From: CAZNFR01 sp964572225
Lineage (GTDB): Bacteria; Bacteroidota; Bacteroidia; Bacteroidales; GCA-2748055
Length of the DNA: 17,951 nt
NCBI GenBank assembly: GCA_964572225.1
Contig: CAZNFR010000073.1
Span: 1 to 17,951 of the forward strand
Reading direction: 5' to 3'
Position numbers and translations under genes: made by a program. The notes beneath the pieces were generated by a model. That model saw only the letters and a list, made by a program, of their open reading frames with translations, ran no database searches and was not told the origin of the DNA. This document shows positions 6,925 through 13,968 of this stretch, piece by piece. How positions within the stretch are numbered: position 1 is the stretch's first letter; each line of letters starts with the position of its first letter.

Positions 6925-8271
6925 TTAGTTCCTGTATCTTAACCATTTCCATAACTCTTTATAATTCACCTTTTTACCATACATTAGAATTCCAGTTCGA
7001 TAGATCTTTCCTGCCATCCAAACCGAGCCTATAAAGGTAAGAATTAAGACCACAACCGAGAGCGCAACCTCCCACAGCGGCGGACTAAAAGGAATTCTGA
7101 CCATCATTACAATGGGAGAGGTTAAAGGGATGATGCTGAACCAGAAAGCAATGGGTCCCTCCGGATTCTGTATGGTATTGATCATCACGAATATTCCCAC
7201 AATAAGGGGGATGGTGACAGGAAGCATAAATTGTTGGGTGTCCGTTTCATTGTCCACAGCAGAACCTATGATGGCAAAAAAGGAGGCATACAGCAGGTAA
7301 CCTGCCAGGAAATAAAACAAAAACATTCCGAGAATATATCCAAAGTTTACCGTATCCAAAGAAGCAAATATCTCCTCAAGGATTTCCATGTCCCCTCCAC
7401 TTCCGGCCGATACCGTAGCTTGCGGATCATCGCTGTCCATAATATTCTGAGTGGTGATCCCCTGATTTTGCGCCTGTGTGAGCTCCGGAAAGAAAGTCCT
7501 TTGCACACCCAAAACCAACACCATGGTAAGGGCAACCCAAATAATAAACTGGGCCAATCCCACGAGTCCAACGCCCACGATCTTTCCCATCATAAGCTGG
7601 AAGGGTTTGACCGAAGAAATGATTACCTCCACGATCCGGCTGGTTTTTTCTTCAATAACCCCTCTCATAACCGTAGCACCGAAAAGGAAAATGAAGAAAT
7701 AGATCAGCATCCCGCCAATATATCCAATCCCCATGGCTATCCCGGCATGACTTTCTTTTTCTTCCCCTTGTTCAGTCCAGGTAATGTTTCTCAGGTTAAT
7801 GTTTGTTTCCACGGCTTTGAGGATCTCATCCAGGTTTTCGATGTTCTCCGCCAATAGTTTTTGGCGCTCAATCTCCTTTTCAATGGAGTTACTTATCTGC
7901 ATCCGTGTCGATAAACTGGGCTGTTTGTCCGAATACAAAACCGGAGTATTGCTGGCCAGGATGTTTGCAGGTATATAGAGTACCGCATAATACTGGCTGC
8001 CTGGAAACATTTCTTTTGCTGTTTCAATATCGGTGGTAGGAAGGTAGGTATATTTTATGAATTCCGATTCTTTTAGGGCTTTCAGAAAGATGGATGATTC
8101 ATCAATAACGGCAATGGTTTTTTCTTCCTTGTCCTCCATAGATGCAAGCCAGGTGGGTACAACCAGGAATGCCGCAAAAAGAATGGGACCCAGGATGGAC
8201 ATGATCAGGAAGGACTTCTTTTTTACCCGGGTTAAAAATTCACGCTGAATGATAAGGAATATCTTATTCAT
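6925..8271 (-). CDS. ABC-2 type transporter permease (NatB-like)
   Basis: This 448-residue membrane subunit is of the NatB/COG1668 type. It has an N-terminal cytoplasmic start (MNKIFLIIQREFLTRVKKKS), a first membrane helix at about 22-44 and a large outer domain (about 45-180). Five or more further helices follow from about 185 to 430. The segment MRGVIEEKTSRIVEVIISS plus KPFQLMMGK is the conserved ABC-2 motif that contacts the ATPase. A hydrophilic insert rich in Q, D and S (about 270-305) splits the C-terminal helices. It lies 27 bp after the ATPase gene, so the two form one exporter. NatAB proteins export sodium in Bacillus, but most relatives have unknown substrates and none is inferred here. 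Confidence 0.92.
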   Translation of the reverse strand: MNKIFLIIQREFLTRVKKKSFLIMSILGPILFAAFLVVPTWLASMEDKEEKTIAVIDESSIFLKALKESEFIKYTYLPTTDIETAKEMFPGSQYYAVLYIPANILASNTPVLYSDKQPSLSTRMQISNSIEKEIERQKLLAENIENLDEILKAVETNINLRNITWTEQGEEKESHAGIAMGIGYIGGMLIYFFIFLFGATVMRGVIEEKTSRIVEVIISSVKPFQLMMGKIVGVGLVGLAQFIIWVALTMVLVLGVQRTFFPELTQAQNQGITTQNIMDSDDPQATVSAGSGGDMEILEEIFASLDTVNFGYILGMFLFYFLAGYLLYASFFAIIGSAVDNETDTQQFMLPVTIPLIVGIFVMINTIQNPEGPIAFWFSIIPLTSPIVMMVRIPFSPPLWEVALSVVVLILTFIGSVWMAGKIYRTGILMYGKKVNYKELWKWLRYRN

Positions 8272-8298
8272 GATGGTTGAGATTACTGGCAGTTATCA

Positions 8299-9216
8299 TT
8301 AATTGTTTTCCTGGACTACCTTGATGAATATTTCGTTCATATTGGGAATCACTTCATTAAAGGAGTGAATGCTGGCCACAGGCAGAATGGTCTTAAGAAG
8401 TTTGTTGTTATCTTCTGAATTTTCGAGCCTGACCCATACCCGGTTTAATTCTGGAGTATTATCCTCGTTAATTACTTCAAAGCCATTATCAAGGGCGGTT
8501 TTCAGCTTCCCAGCATCCCCCGTGTAACTAAGCTCAAAAGTATTGGATTTATAATTATTCCTCAGCTCACCGATCTGTCCTTCAAGTATTACCTTCGACT
8601 TATTGATCAGGGATATATGACTGCACAGCTCCTCTACCGATCCCATGTTATGTGTGGAAAAAATAATGGTTGCCCCTTTATCCCGAAGGTCAAGAATCTC
8701 CTGCTTCAGAAGGTTGGCATTTATAGGATCAAATCCACTAAAGGGTTCATCGAAAATTAAAAGCTCAGGCTCGTGAATCACCGTAGTAATAAACTGGACC
8801 TTCTGGGCCATACCCTTGGAAAGCTCCTCTACTTTCTTAGACCACCAGGCTGTAATCTCAAACTTCTCAAACCATTTCTTAAGTGACCTCATGGCATCCT
8901 GACGACTCATCCCCTTGAGCTGCGCCAGATAGAGCGCCTGTTCCCCAACCTTCATCTTTTTGTACAAACCCCTTTCTTCTGGCAGATAGCCAATTTTATA
9001 TACATCTTCAGCCTTAAGTTTTCTGCCTTTCAGATGCACCTCACCGGAATCGGGAGCAGTAATTTGATTAATAATACGAATCATTGTTGTTTTCCCGGCC
9101 CCGTTTGGCCCTAGTAGTCCGTAAATGGAGTTCTCAGGGATATCAATCGAAACATCATCAAGGGCAAGGTGATTCGAATATTGCTTGACAATTCCGGAAG
9201 CTTTTAAAAATTCCAT
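8299..9216 (-). CDS. ABC transporter ATP-binding protein (NatA-like)
   Basis: This 305-residue ATPase has Walker A GPNGAGKTT (36-44), the Q-loop near residue 51, an ABC signature in the variant form LSKGMAQK (132-139), Walker B LLIFDEP (152-158) and the H-loop in STHN. After the nucleotide-binding domain (about 1-220) comes a roughly 85-residue C-terminal extension of the DUF4162 type found in exporters paired with ABC-2 permeases. It would form a homodimer driving the permease encoded 27 bp downstream. It follows dnaJ by 38 bp on the same strand. The signature LSKGM in place of LSGGQ is common in this exporter class. Confidence 0.95.
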   Translation of the reverse strand: MEFLKASGIVKQYSNHLALDDVSIDIPENSIYGLLGPNGAGKTTMIRIINQITAPDSGEVHLKGRKLKAEDVYKIGYLPEERGLYKKMKVGEQALYLAQLKGMSRQDAMRSLKKWFEKFEITAWWSKKVEELSKGMAQKVQFITTVIHEPELLIFDEPFSGFDPINANLLKQEILDLRDKGATIIFSTHNMGSVEELCSHISLINKSKVILEGQIGELRNNYKSNTFELSYTGDAGKLKTALDNGFEVINEDNTPELNRVWVRLENSEDNNKLLKTILPVASIHSFNEVIPNMNEIFIKVVQENN

Positions 9217-9254
9217 TAGGGTATTTTTGAAGAAGGTTTACTACTTTATTCAGT

Positions 9255-10403
9255 CTATTGTTGAAATATATTTTTCATCCGGTCAAAAAAGGATTTTTCG
9301 TCGTCACCGGGTTTGGGAATAAAATTAGGGGAATCCTTGAGTTTTTCAAAAATTTTGGCCTCTTCTCTGGTAATTTCTTTGGGAATCCAGACATTAATCG
9401 ACACAAGAATGTCTCCCGTTCCGTATCCATTAACATCCGGCAGACCCTTCCCTCTGAGCCTGAGTATTTTTCCCGGTTGGGTGCCTTGGTCAATCTTTAT
9501 TTTCACCTTGCTTTCAATGGTCGGAATCTCTGCAGTAGTGCCGCTTACCGCATCCGGAATGCTGAGGTAAAGATTATACAGCAGGTCGTTTCCATCCCTT
9601 TTCAGCTCAGGATGTTTATCTTCGTGGATCATAACCAGCAGGTCTCCATTGATCCCTCCTCTTCTTGCTGCATTCCCCTTGCCCGAAACCTTAAGCGTCA
9701 TCCCTTCTTCAACCCCGGCAGGTATGGTGAATGATATCGTCTCTTCACGGGAAACAATTCCCTCCCCATAGCAGGTATCGCATTTCTGAGAGATCGTTTT
9801 TCCCTGTCCGCCGCAGGAGGGACATACAGAGGTCGACTGCATCTGACCAAGAAAAGTATTGGTTACGCGGGTTACCTGTCCGCTCCCGTTACAGGTGGAA
9901 CAGGTATGGTAGGCCGTACCGTTTTTTGCACCCGTCCCGTCACAGCTGTCACAACTAATATATTTCTTGATCTTGATTTTTTTATCTACCCCCTTGGCAA
10001 TATCCTTCAGGCTTAGCTTAACTTTTATCCTGATATCAGAACCTTTGGTTGTCCGTGTCCGCGATCTCCGGCTTCCACCAAAACCCCCAAATCCAAAATC
10101 GCCAAAAATATCCCCAAAACTGTCGAAAATGTCTTCCACCGTCATCCCCCCGGCATGGAATCCACCCGAACCAGCTCCCGAAAACGCCTGATGACCGAAT
10201 TGATCATACCTTGATTTCTTTTCCGGATTGGATAATACCTCATAGGCTTCCGCCGCTTCCTTAAACTTTGATTCGGCTTCTGAATCATCAGGGTTTTTGT
10301 CCGGGTGGTACTTAAGAGCAAGTTTACGATATGCTTTTTTTATCTCCTCCGCGCTCGCACTCCTGGAAACTCCCAATACCTCGTAATAATCTCTTTTCGA
10401 CAT
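9255..10403 (-). CDS. dnaJ: Chaperone protein DnaJ (Hsp40)
   Basis: This 382-residue type I DnaJ is complete. The J domain (1-70) has HPD at 33-35, which stimulates DnaK ATPase. A Gly/Phe-rich linker (about 75-112) contains FGDIFGDFGFGGFGG. Four CxxCxGxG zinc motifs begin at C151, C168, C194 and C208, and the substrate-binding C-terminal domains follow. The start at 10403 is supported by a good Shine-Dalgarno GAGGAG, 7 bases before the ATG. It lies 16 bp after grpE in the same unit. dnaK itself is not in the window, so in this genome it must be elsewhere. Confidence 0.98.
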   Translation of the reverse strand: MSKRDYYEVLGVSRSASAEEIKKAYRKLALKYHPDKNPDDSEAESKFKEAAEAYEVLSNPEKKSRYDQFGHQAFSGAGSGGFHAGGMTVEDIFDSFGDIFGDFGFGGFGGSRRSRTRTTKGSDIRIKVKLSLKDIAKGVDKKIKIKKYISCDSCDGTGAKNGTAYHTCSTCNGSGQVTRVTNTFLGQMQSTSVCPSCGGQGKTISQKCDTCYGEGIVSREETISFTIPAGVEEGMTLKVSGKGNAARRGGINGDLLVMIHEDKHPELKRDGNDLLYNLYLSIPDAVSGTTAEIPTIESKVKIKIDQGTQPGKILRLRGKGLPDVNGYGTGDILVSINVWIPKEITREEAKIFEKLKDSPNFIPKPGDDEKSFFDRMKNIFQQ

Positions 10404-10419
10404 TTATAATCTCCTCAAT

Positions 10420-11046
10420 TTATTCGCCAATGATAACTTTCGAGAAACGTAAAACCTTGTCATTCAGATAATAACCTTTTTCAATCACATCTACCACCTT
10501 GCCCTTCAGTTTCGCATCGGGTGCGGGAATCTTGGTAACCGCCTCATGTAAATCAGTATCGAACTCCTGCTCACGTGCCTCTATCTCCTTCAGCCCAAGC
10601 TGGGTGAGTGTCTCTTTCAACTTGTTGTAAATAAGCCTGATCCCTTTTTTGGCAGCATCGTTCTCATCCAGCGATTCCATGGATTGCAAAGCCCTTTCAA
10701 AATCATCCATTACCGGAAGTATCCGAAGAATAATATCCTGACCGGCCGTCTTTAATAAATCCGTTTTTTCCTTCAATGTCCGCTTACGGTAATTGTCAAA
10801 TTCAGCCGATAACCGCAGGTACCTGTCGTTCAATTCCTGGTTTTTCAATTCCAGTTCGGCCGTTTTTTCATCCTGACCGGACTTTCCCCTGGTTGCAGAC
10901 TTGTTATTCTTCCCGCCGGCTTTCTTTCCGCCTTTATTCTTTTCTCCGGCTGAAGGCTCTTCTTTTAGGTCCTTCCCATCCAGGTTTTCTGCGTTCTGGT
11001 TTTTATCGCTTACCTCTTCTTTATATTCGGTTGACTTTTTTGCCAT
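10420..11046 (-). CDS. grpE: Nucleotide exchange factor GrpE
   Basis: GrpE (208 residues) exchanges ADP for ATP on DnaK and works with DnaJ, encoded next. The first 60 or so residues are a low-complexity, Lys/Glu/Gly-rich, probably disordered tail (GEKNKGGKKAGGKNN). A long dimerising helix follows (about 60-110, with FDNYRKRTLKEK). The conserved C-terminal beta domain ends in ...VIEKGYYLNDKVLRFSKVIIGE, the GrpE signature. It is the first gene of the minus-strand run, preceded by a 275-bp intergenic region that holds the promoter candidate. The start ATG at 11046 has no strong Shine-Dalgarno sequence. Confidence 0.97.
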   Translation of the reverse strand: MAKKSTEYKEEVSDKNQNAENLDGKDLKEEPSAGEKNKGGKKAGGKNNKSATRGKSGQDEKTAELELKNQELNDRYLRLSAEFDNYRKRTLKEKTDLLKTAGQDIILRILPVMDDFERALQSMESLDENDAAKKGIRLIYNKLKETLTQLGLKEIEAREQEFDTDLHEAVTKIPAPDAKLKGKVVDVIEKGYYLNDKVLRFSKVIIGE

Positions 11047-11084
11047 AGATTTTAGCTTTTACTTGATTTATCCCCGCTGGAACC

Positions 11085-11099
11085 TCAAATTTTTTGCCA
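11085..11099 (-). promoter_or_regulatory. Candidate sigma-54 promoter for the grpE-dnaJ operon
   Basis: On the minus strand the sequence TGGCAAAAAATTTGA has GG and GA separated by 10 bases, one base off the sigma-54 -24/-12 pattern (TGGCAc-N5-TTGc, GG-N10-GC). The predicted start lies about 27 bases upstream of the grpE ATG. The same segment also contains AAAATTTG, one mismatch from the housekeeping -7 element, with TTG 22 bases upstream, so a sigma-A promoter is the main alternative. Confidence 0.4.
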
Positions 11100-11111
11100 G
11101 TTGTTGCGGAA

Positions 11112-11126
11112 TTGACAATTTGACAT
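11112..11126 (-). promoter_or_regulatory. TTGACA direct repeat upstream of the grpE promoter
   Basis: The plus strand reads TTGACAATTTGACAT: two TTGACA copies with 8-bp periodicity, ending about 13 bp upstream of the sigma-54-like element. Placement fits an operator or activator site for the chaperone operon. No CIRCE element (TTAGCACTC-N9-GAGTGCTAA) is present between 11047 and 11270. Confidence 0.35.
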
Positions 11127-11270
11127 GAAAAAAATCCGTGATGTCATACAACCTGCCTGTAAGAACCCTTTTTTCCTGAAAATCAATGAGAAATTAACAG
11201 GAGTAAAATAACTAAAAATCTGGAGGTTGGGTTTTAGCACATGGTATCCAAATTCTCTGAAAGAATAGCA

Positions 11271-11300
11271 CAAAAAAAAGCCCCGGAACACCAGGGGCTT
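11271..11300 (-). terminator. Rho-independent terminator of the uvrD-DUF4290-murA-tlpA unit
   Basis: On the minus strand the 7-bp stem AAGCCCC / GGGGCTT encloses a small loop (inner CC/GG can also pair) and is followed by a run of eight T in total. It sits 21 bases after the stop codon of the thioredoxin-like gene and separates that unit from the grpE promoter region. Confidence 0.9.
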
Positions 11301-11321
11301 ATTCATTATGATCTGAAAAAT

Positions 11322-11894
11322 CTATTTAACAAATTCTTCCAGGGTGGCCGACAGAGCCTCACCTCTAAGATTTTTCGCCACAATCACTCCATTGCCGTCA
11401 ATGAGGAAGTTGGCCGGGATTCCCTGAACCTGATACATGGCTGCCGGAACAGAATTCCAGAACTTGAGATCACTCACATGGTATTCCCACTCAAGATTAT
11501 CATCCTGGATGGCCGAAACCCACTCCTCTTTCGTCCTGTCAAGGGAAACCGAGTAAATGGTAAATCCATCTCCGCGGGTGAATTCCTTGTCCTTGTACTT
11601 CTTGTAAGTTGAAACCAGATAGGGATTTTCAGCACGACAGGGTGGACACCAGCCTGCCCAGAAATCGATAAGCACCATCTTCCCCTGTAAGGAAGACAGC
11701 CGATACATCTCACCGTCGGGCGAGGGATATTCCATGTCGGGAGCTAAATCTCCAATGTTTATCCCCACGGGTAAGGTAGGCTTAACTCCGGAAGTTGTTT
11801 TCGTTTCTTCTTTCTCGGTATTCCTGTTCTCTGATCCACCACATGAGCCCAAAATCAGGGCAAGTATGATTAATAATCCGGGTATTCTCTTCAT
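11322..11894 (-). CDS. TlpA/ResA-like thioredoxin-fold lipoprotein
   Basis: This 190-residue periplasmic or membrane-anchored thiol oxidoreductase has a lipoprotein signal (MKRIPGLLIILALILGSC, Cys18) and a polar linker (19-45). The AhpC/TSA-Redoxin fold follows, with active site WCPPC (W82, C83-C86) and cis-Pro P160 in GIPANF. TlpA/ResA proteins reduce disulfides in exported proteins or in apocytochrome c; many Bacteroidota paralogues have unassigned substrates. It is the last gene of the uvrD-DUF4290-murA unit, 69 bp after murA, with the terminator directly behind it. The AT-rich 69-bp gap may also hold its own promoter, though no clear TAnnTTTG box was found. Confidence 0.9.
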   Translation of the reverse strand: MKRIPGLLIILALILGSCGGSENRNTEKEETKTTSGVKPTLPVGINIGDLAPDMEYPSPDGEMYRLSSLQGKMVLIDFWAGWCPPCRAENPYLVSTYKKYKDKEFTRGDGFTIYSVSLDRTKEEWVSAIQDDNLEWEYHVSDLKFWNSVPAAMYQVQGIPANFLIDGNGVIVAKNLRGEALSATLEEFVK

Positions 11895-11963
11895 TTTTTC
11901 TTATTTTATTTATCTACATATATAAATATAAACACAAAACTAACAAAAAAAATCTGATTTCGT

Positions 11964-13271
11964 TTACTTAATTCGTTCAATGGAGGCACCCAATTGATTG
12001 AGCCTGGTTTCAATCGACTCGTAGCCGCGATCTATTTGTTCAATATTATGAATAGTGCTGGTTCCTTCGGCCGACATGGCTGCAATAAGAAGAGCTATTC
12101 CGGCACGGATATCAGGAGAGGTCATGGTCGTAGACCTGAGTCTGTGCTTCTGCTCGAGTCCGATCACATTGGCCCGGTGCGGGTCACAAAGGATGATCTG
12201 CGCTCCCATGTCGATCAGTTTGTCAACGAAGAATAACCGGGATTCAAACATTTTCTGATGGATCAGGACAGAGCCCTTTGCCTGGGTTGCCACTACCAGC
12301 AGTACACTCAGCAGGTCGGGAGTGAGTCCGGGCCAGGGAGCATCAGAAATGGTCATGATAGCCCCGTCAATGAAAGTCTCGATTTCGTATGTTTCCTGAG
12401 TGGGAATATACAGGTCGTCATCTTTTTCAATTACCTTAATTCCCAGCCTGCGAAAAGAGGCAGGGATGTTACCCAGGTTCTCTATACTTACATTTTTGAG
12501 TGTGAGTTCAGAACCCGTCATGGCAGCCATCCCGATAAAACTTCCGATTTCGATCATATCCGGAAGAATCCGGTGATCGGTGCCACTAAGTTCCTTAACA
12601 CCTTCTATTTGAAGAAGATTGGATCCGATCCCGCTAATCCGGGCACCCATCCTGTTAAGCATTTTGCAAAGCTGCTGGATATAAGGCTCACAGGCAGCGT
12701 AGTATAAGGTTGTTTTTCCTTCGGCAAGAACTGCAGCCATGATAATATTGGCAGTACCGGTAACCGATGCCTCGTCAAGCAGGATATAACTGCCTTTTAA
12801 TCCTGGGGTAGTCACCGTATACTGGTAATTCCGGGAATCAAAATTGAATTCGGCCCCCAGTTTCTGGAAACCGATAAAATGGGTATCGAGCCTTCGCCTT
12901 CCAATCTTATCCCCCCCGGGCTTGGGTATGAATGCCTTCCGATATCGACCAAGCAGGGGTCCGACGATCATTACCGATCCTCTGAGGGCCATGCTTTTCT
13001 CTCTGAATTCTGCAGATTGCAGATATTCAATACTGAGGTTTCCTGCATTAAAAGTATAGTCGTGCGAATTGTGCCGGGTAACTTTTACCCCCATGTCCGA
13101 CAGAAGCTCGATTAGCTTGTTCACATCCCTTATATCAGGGATGTTTCTTATGGTAACATCTTCAGAAGTAAGAAGGGTGGCACAAAGAATCTGAAGGGCT
13201 TCGTTTTTTGCACCCTGCGGATCCAGTGAACCTTTGAGGCGATGTCCTCCTTCCACTCGAAAACTACTCAT
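11964..13271 (-). CDS. murA: UDP-N-acetylglucosamine 1-carboxyvinyltransferase MurA, Asp active-site variant
   Basis: MurA (435 residues) transfers enolpyruvate from PEP to UDP-GlcNAc, the first committed step of peptidoglycan synthesis, in the cytoplasm. The EPSP-synthase-like fold is visible throughout: K22 in QGAKNEALQ, the flexible loop KPGGDKIGRRRLD (117-129), SVTGTANI, and SPDIRAGIALLIAA near the C-terminus. The loop residue equivalent to E. coli Cys115, the fosfomycin target, is Asp (D121). This C-to-D form is known in Mycobacterium and Chlamydia and makes the enzyme insensitive to fosfomycin while active. It lies 15 bp after the DUF4290 gene, a pairing typical of Bacteroidota. Confidence 0.97.
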   Translation of the reverse strand: MSSFRVEGGHRLKGSLDPQGAKNEALQILCATLLTSEDVTIRNIPDIRDVNKLIELLSDMGVKVTRHNSHDYTFNAGNLSIEYLQSAEFREKSMALRGSVMIVGPLLGRYRKAFIPKPGGDKIGRRRLDTHFIGFQKLGAEFNFDSRNYQYTVTTPGLKGSYILLDEASVTGTANIIMAAVLAEGKTTLYYAACEPYIQQLCKMLNRMGARISGIGSNLLQIEGVKELSGTDHRILPDMIEIGSFIGMAAMTGSELTLKNVSIENLGNIPASFRRLGIKVIEKDDDLYIPTQETYEIETFIDGAIMTISDAPWPGLTPDLLSVLLVVATQAKGSVLIHQKMFESRLFFVDKLIDMGAQIILCDPHRANVIGLEQKHRLRSTTMTSPDIRAGIALLIAAMSAEGTSTIHNIEQIDRGYESIETRLNQLGASIERIK

Positions 13272-13286
13272 CAGGAAAAAACGGAA

Positions 13287-13889
13287 TTAGTTTTTGGTTT
13301 TACGGGGCCCTTTTTTCTTACGGGTTTTGTAAAGAATACTCTTGGTTTCGCTGAGCTGAATATCTTCGTTCTCAAACTTAATCTTTCCTCCTGAAAGCTC
13401 CCTCAGGTCATCAAGGATTTGCTTATCTTCTACGGCTTCCCGGTTCCAGGTGAGGTAGGATTTTTTCATGTGATTCGCTAAAAGCCCAGTTAGGTACTCC
13501 TTCTCTTCCCCGTCCTCCAGTTCGGCGGCTTTATCAATCATCAGTTTGACCGATTTGCCATAATGCTTGTATTTCAGGTTATTCTGGTTATATGGGATGC
13601 GGTTTGGCTTTTCCTCGAACTTGGAAGCCTCCGGCGGATCATAAGGAAAATCAATGTCCAACCTGAATTTGGAAATGATCGCGATGTGATCCCAGAGTTT
13701 GTGCTTGAAATCATTGATATCCCGTAAATGCGGATTGAGGTTCCCCATTATATTAATGATGGCCCTGGCTGCGCGATTTCTTTCTTCGCGGTCCTCAATC
13801 TCAACCACATGATTTACCATTTTTTGAATATTCCTTCCGTATTCGGGAAGAATTAAATTCTTTCTTGAAGTGTTATAATCAAAATCCAT
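13287..13889 (-). CDS. DUF4290 domain protein, function unknown
   Basis: This 200-residue soluble protein belongs to the DUF4290 family, which I know as Bacteroidota-restricted and usually encoded just before murA. Visible landmarks are the start MDFDYNTSRKNLILPEYGRN, the helical segment with EIEDREERNRAARAIINIMG, the motif NPHLRDINDFKHKLWDHI and a strongly basic tail (KTRKKKGPRKTKN). There is no signal peptide, membrane segment or catalytic motif that I can name. The tight 15-bp link to murA suggests a role in cell-wall synthesis or its control, but this is inference from context only. The basic tail could bind nucleic acid or a polyanion. Confidence 0.9.
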   Translation of the reverse strand: MDFDYNTSRKNLILPEYGRNIQKMVNHVVEIEDREERNRAARAIINIMGNLNPHLRDINDFKHKLWDHIAIISKFRLDIDFPYDPPEASKFEEKPNRIPYNQNNLKYKHYGKSVKLMIDKAAELEDGEEKEYLTGLLANHMKKSYLTWNREAVEDKQILDDLRELSGGKIKFENEDIQLSETKSILYKTRKKKGPRKTKN

Positions 13890-13968
13890 TCAATAAAACT
13901 ATTTTCTGCAAATCTACTTTAATTATGATTATCAGCAAAATAATAATGATTTTTGAAGGTGGAACCCC

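Noticed and set aside
7231..7857. Long plus-strand open frame (208 codons) opposite the ABC permease
   Set aside because: It is antisense to a clearly conserved membrane protein gene, has low-complexity histidine/asparagine-rich content and no motif.
11047..11270. CIRCE/HrcA operator in front of grpE
   Set aside because: No TTAGCACTC-type inverted repeat could be found in the intergenic region on either strand.
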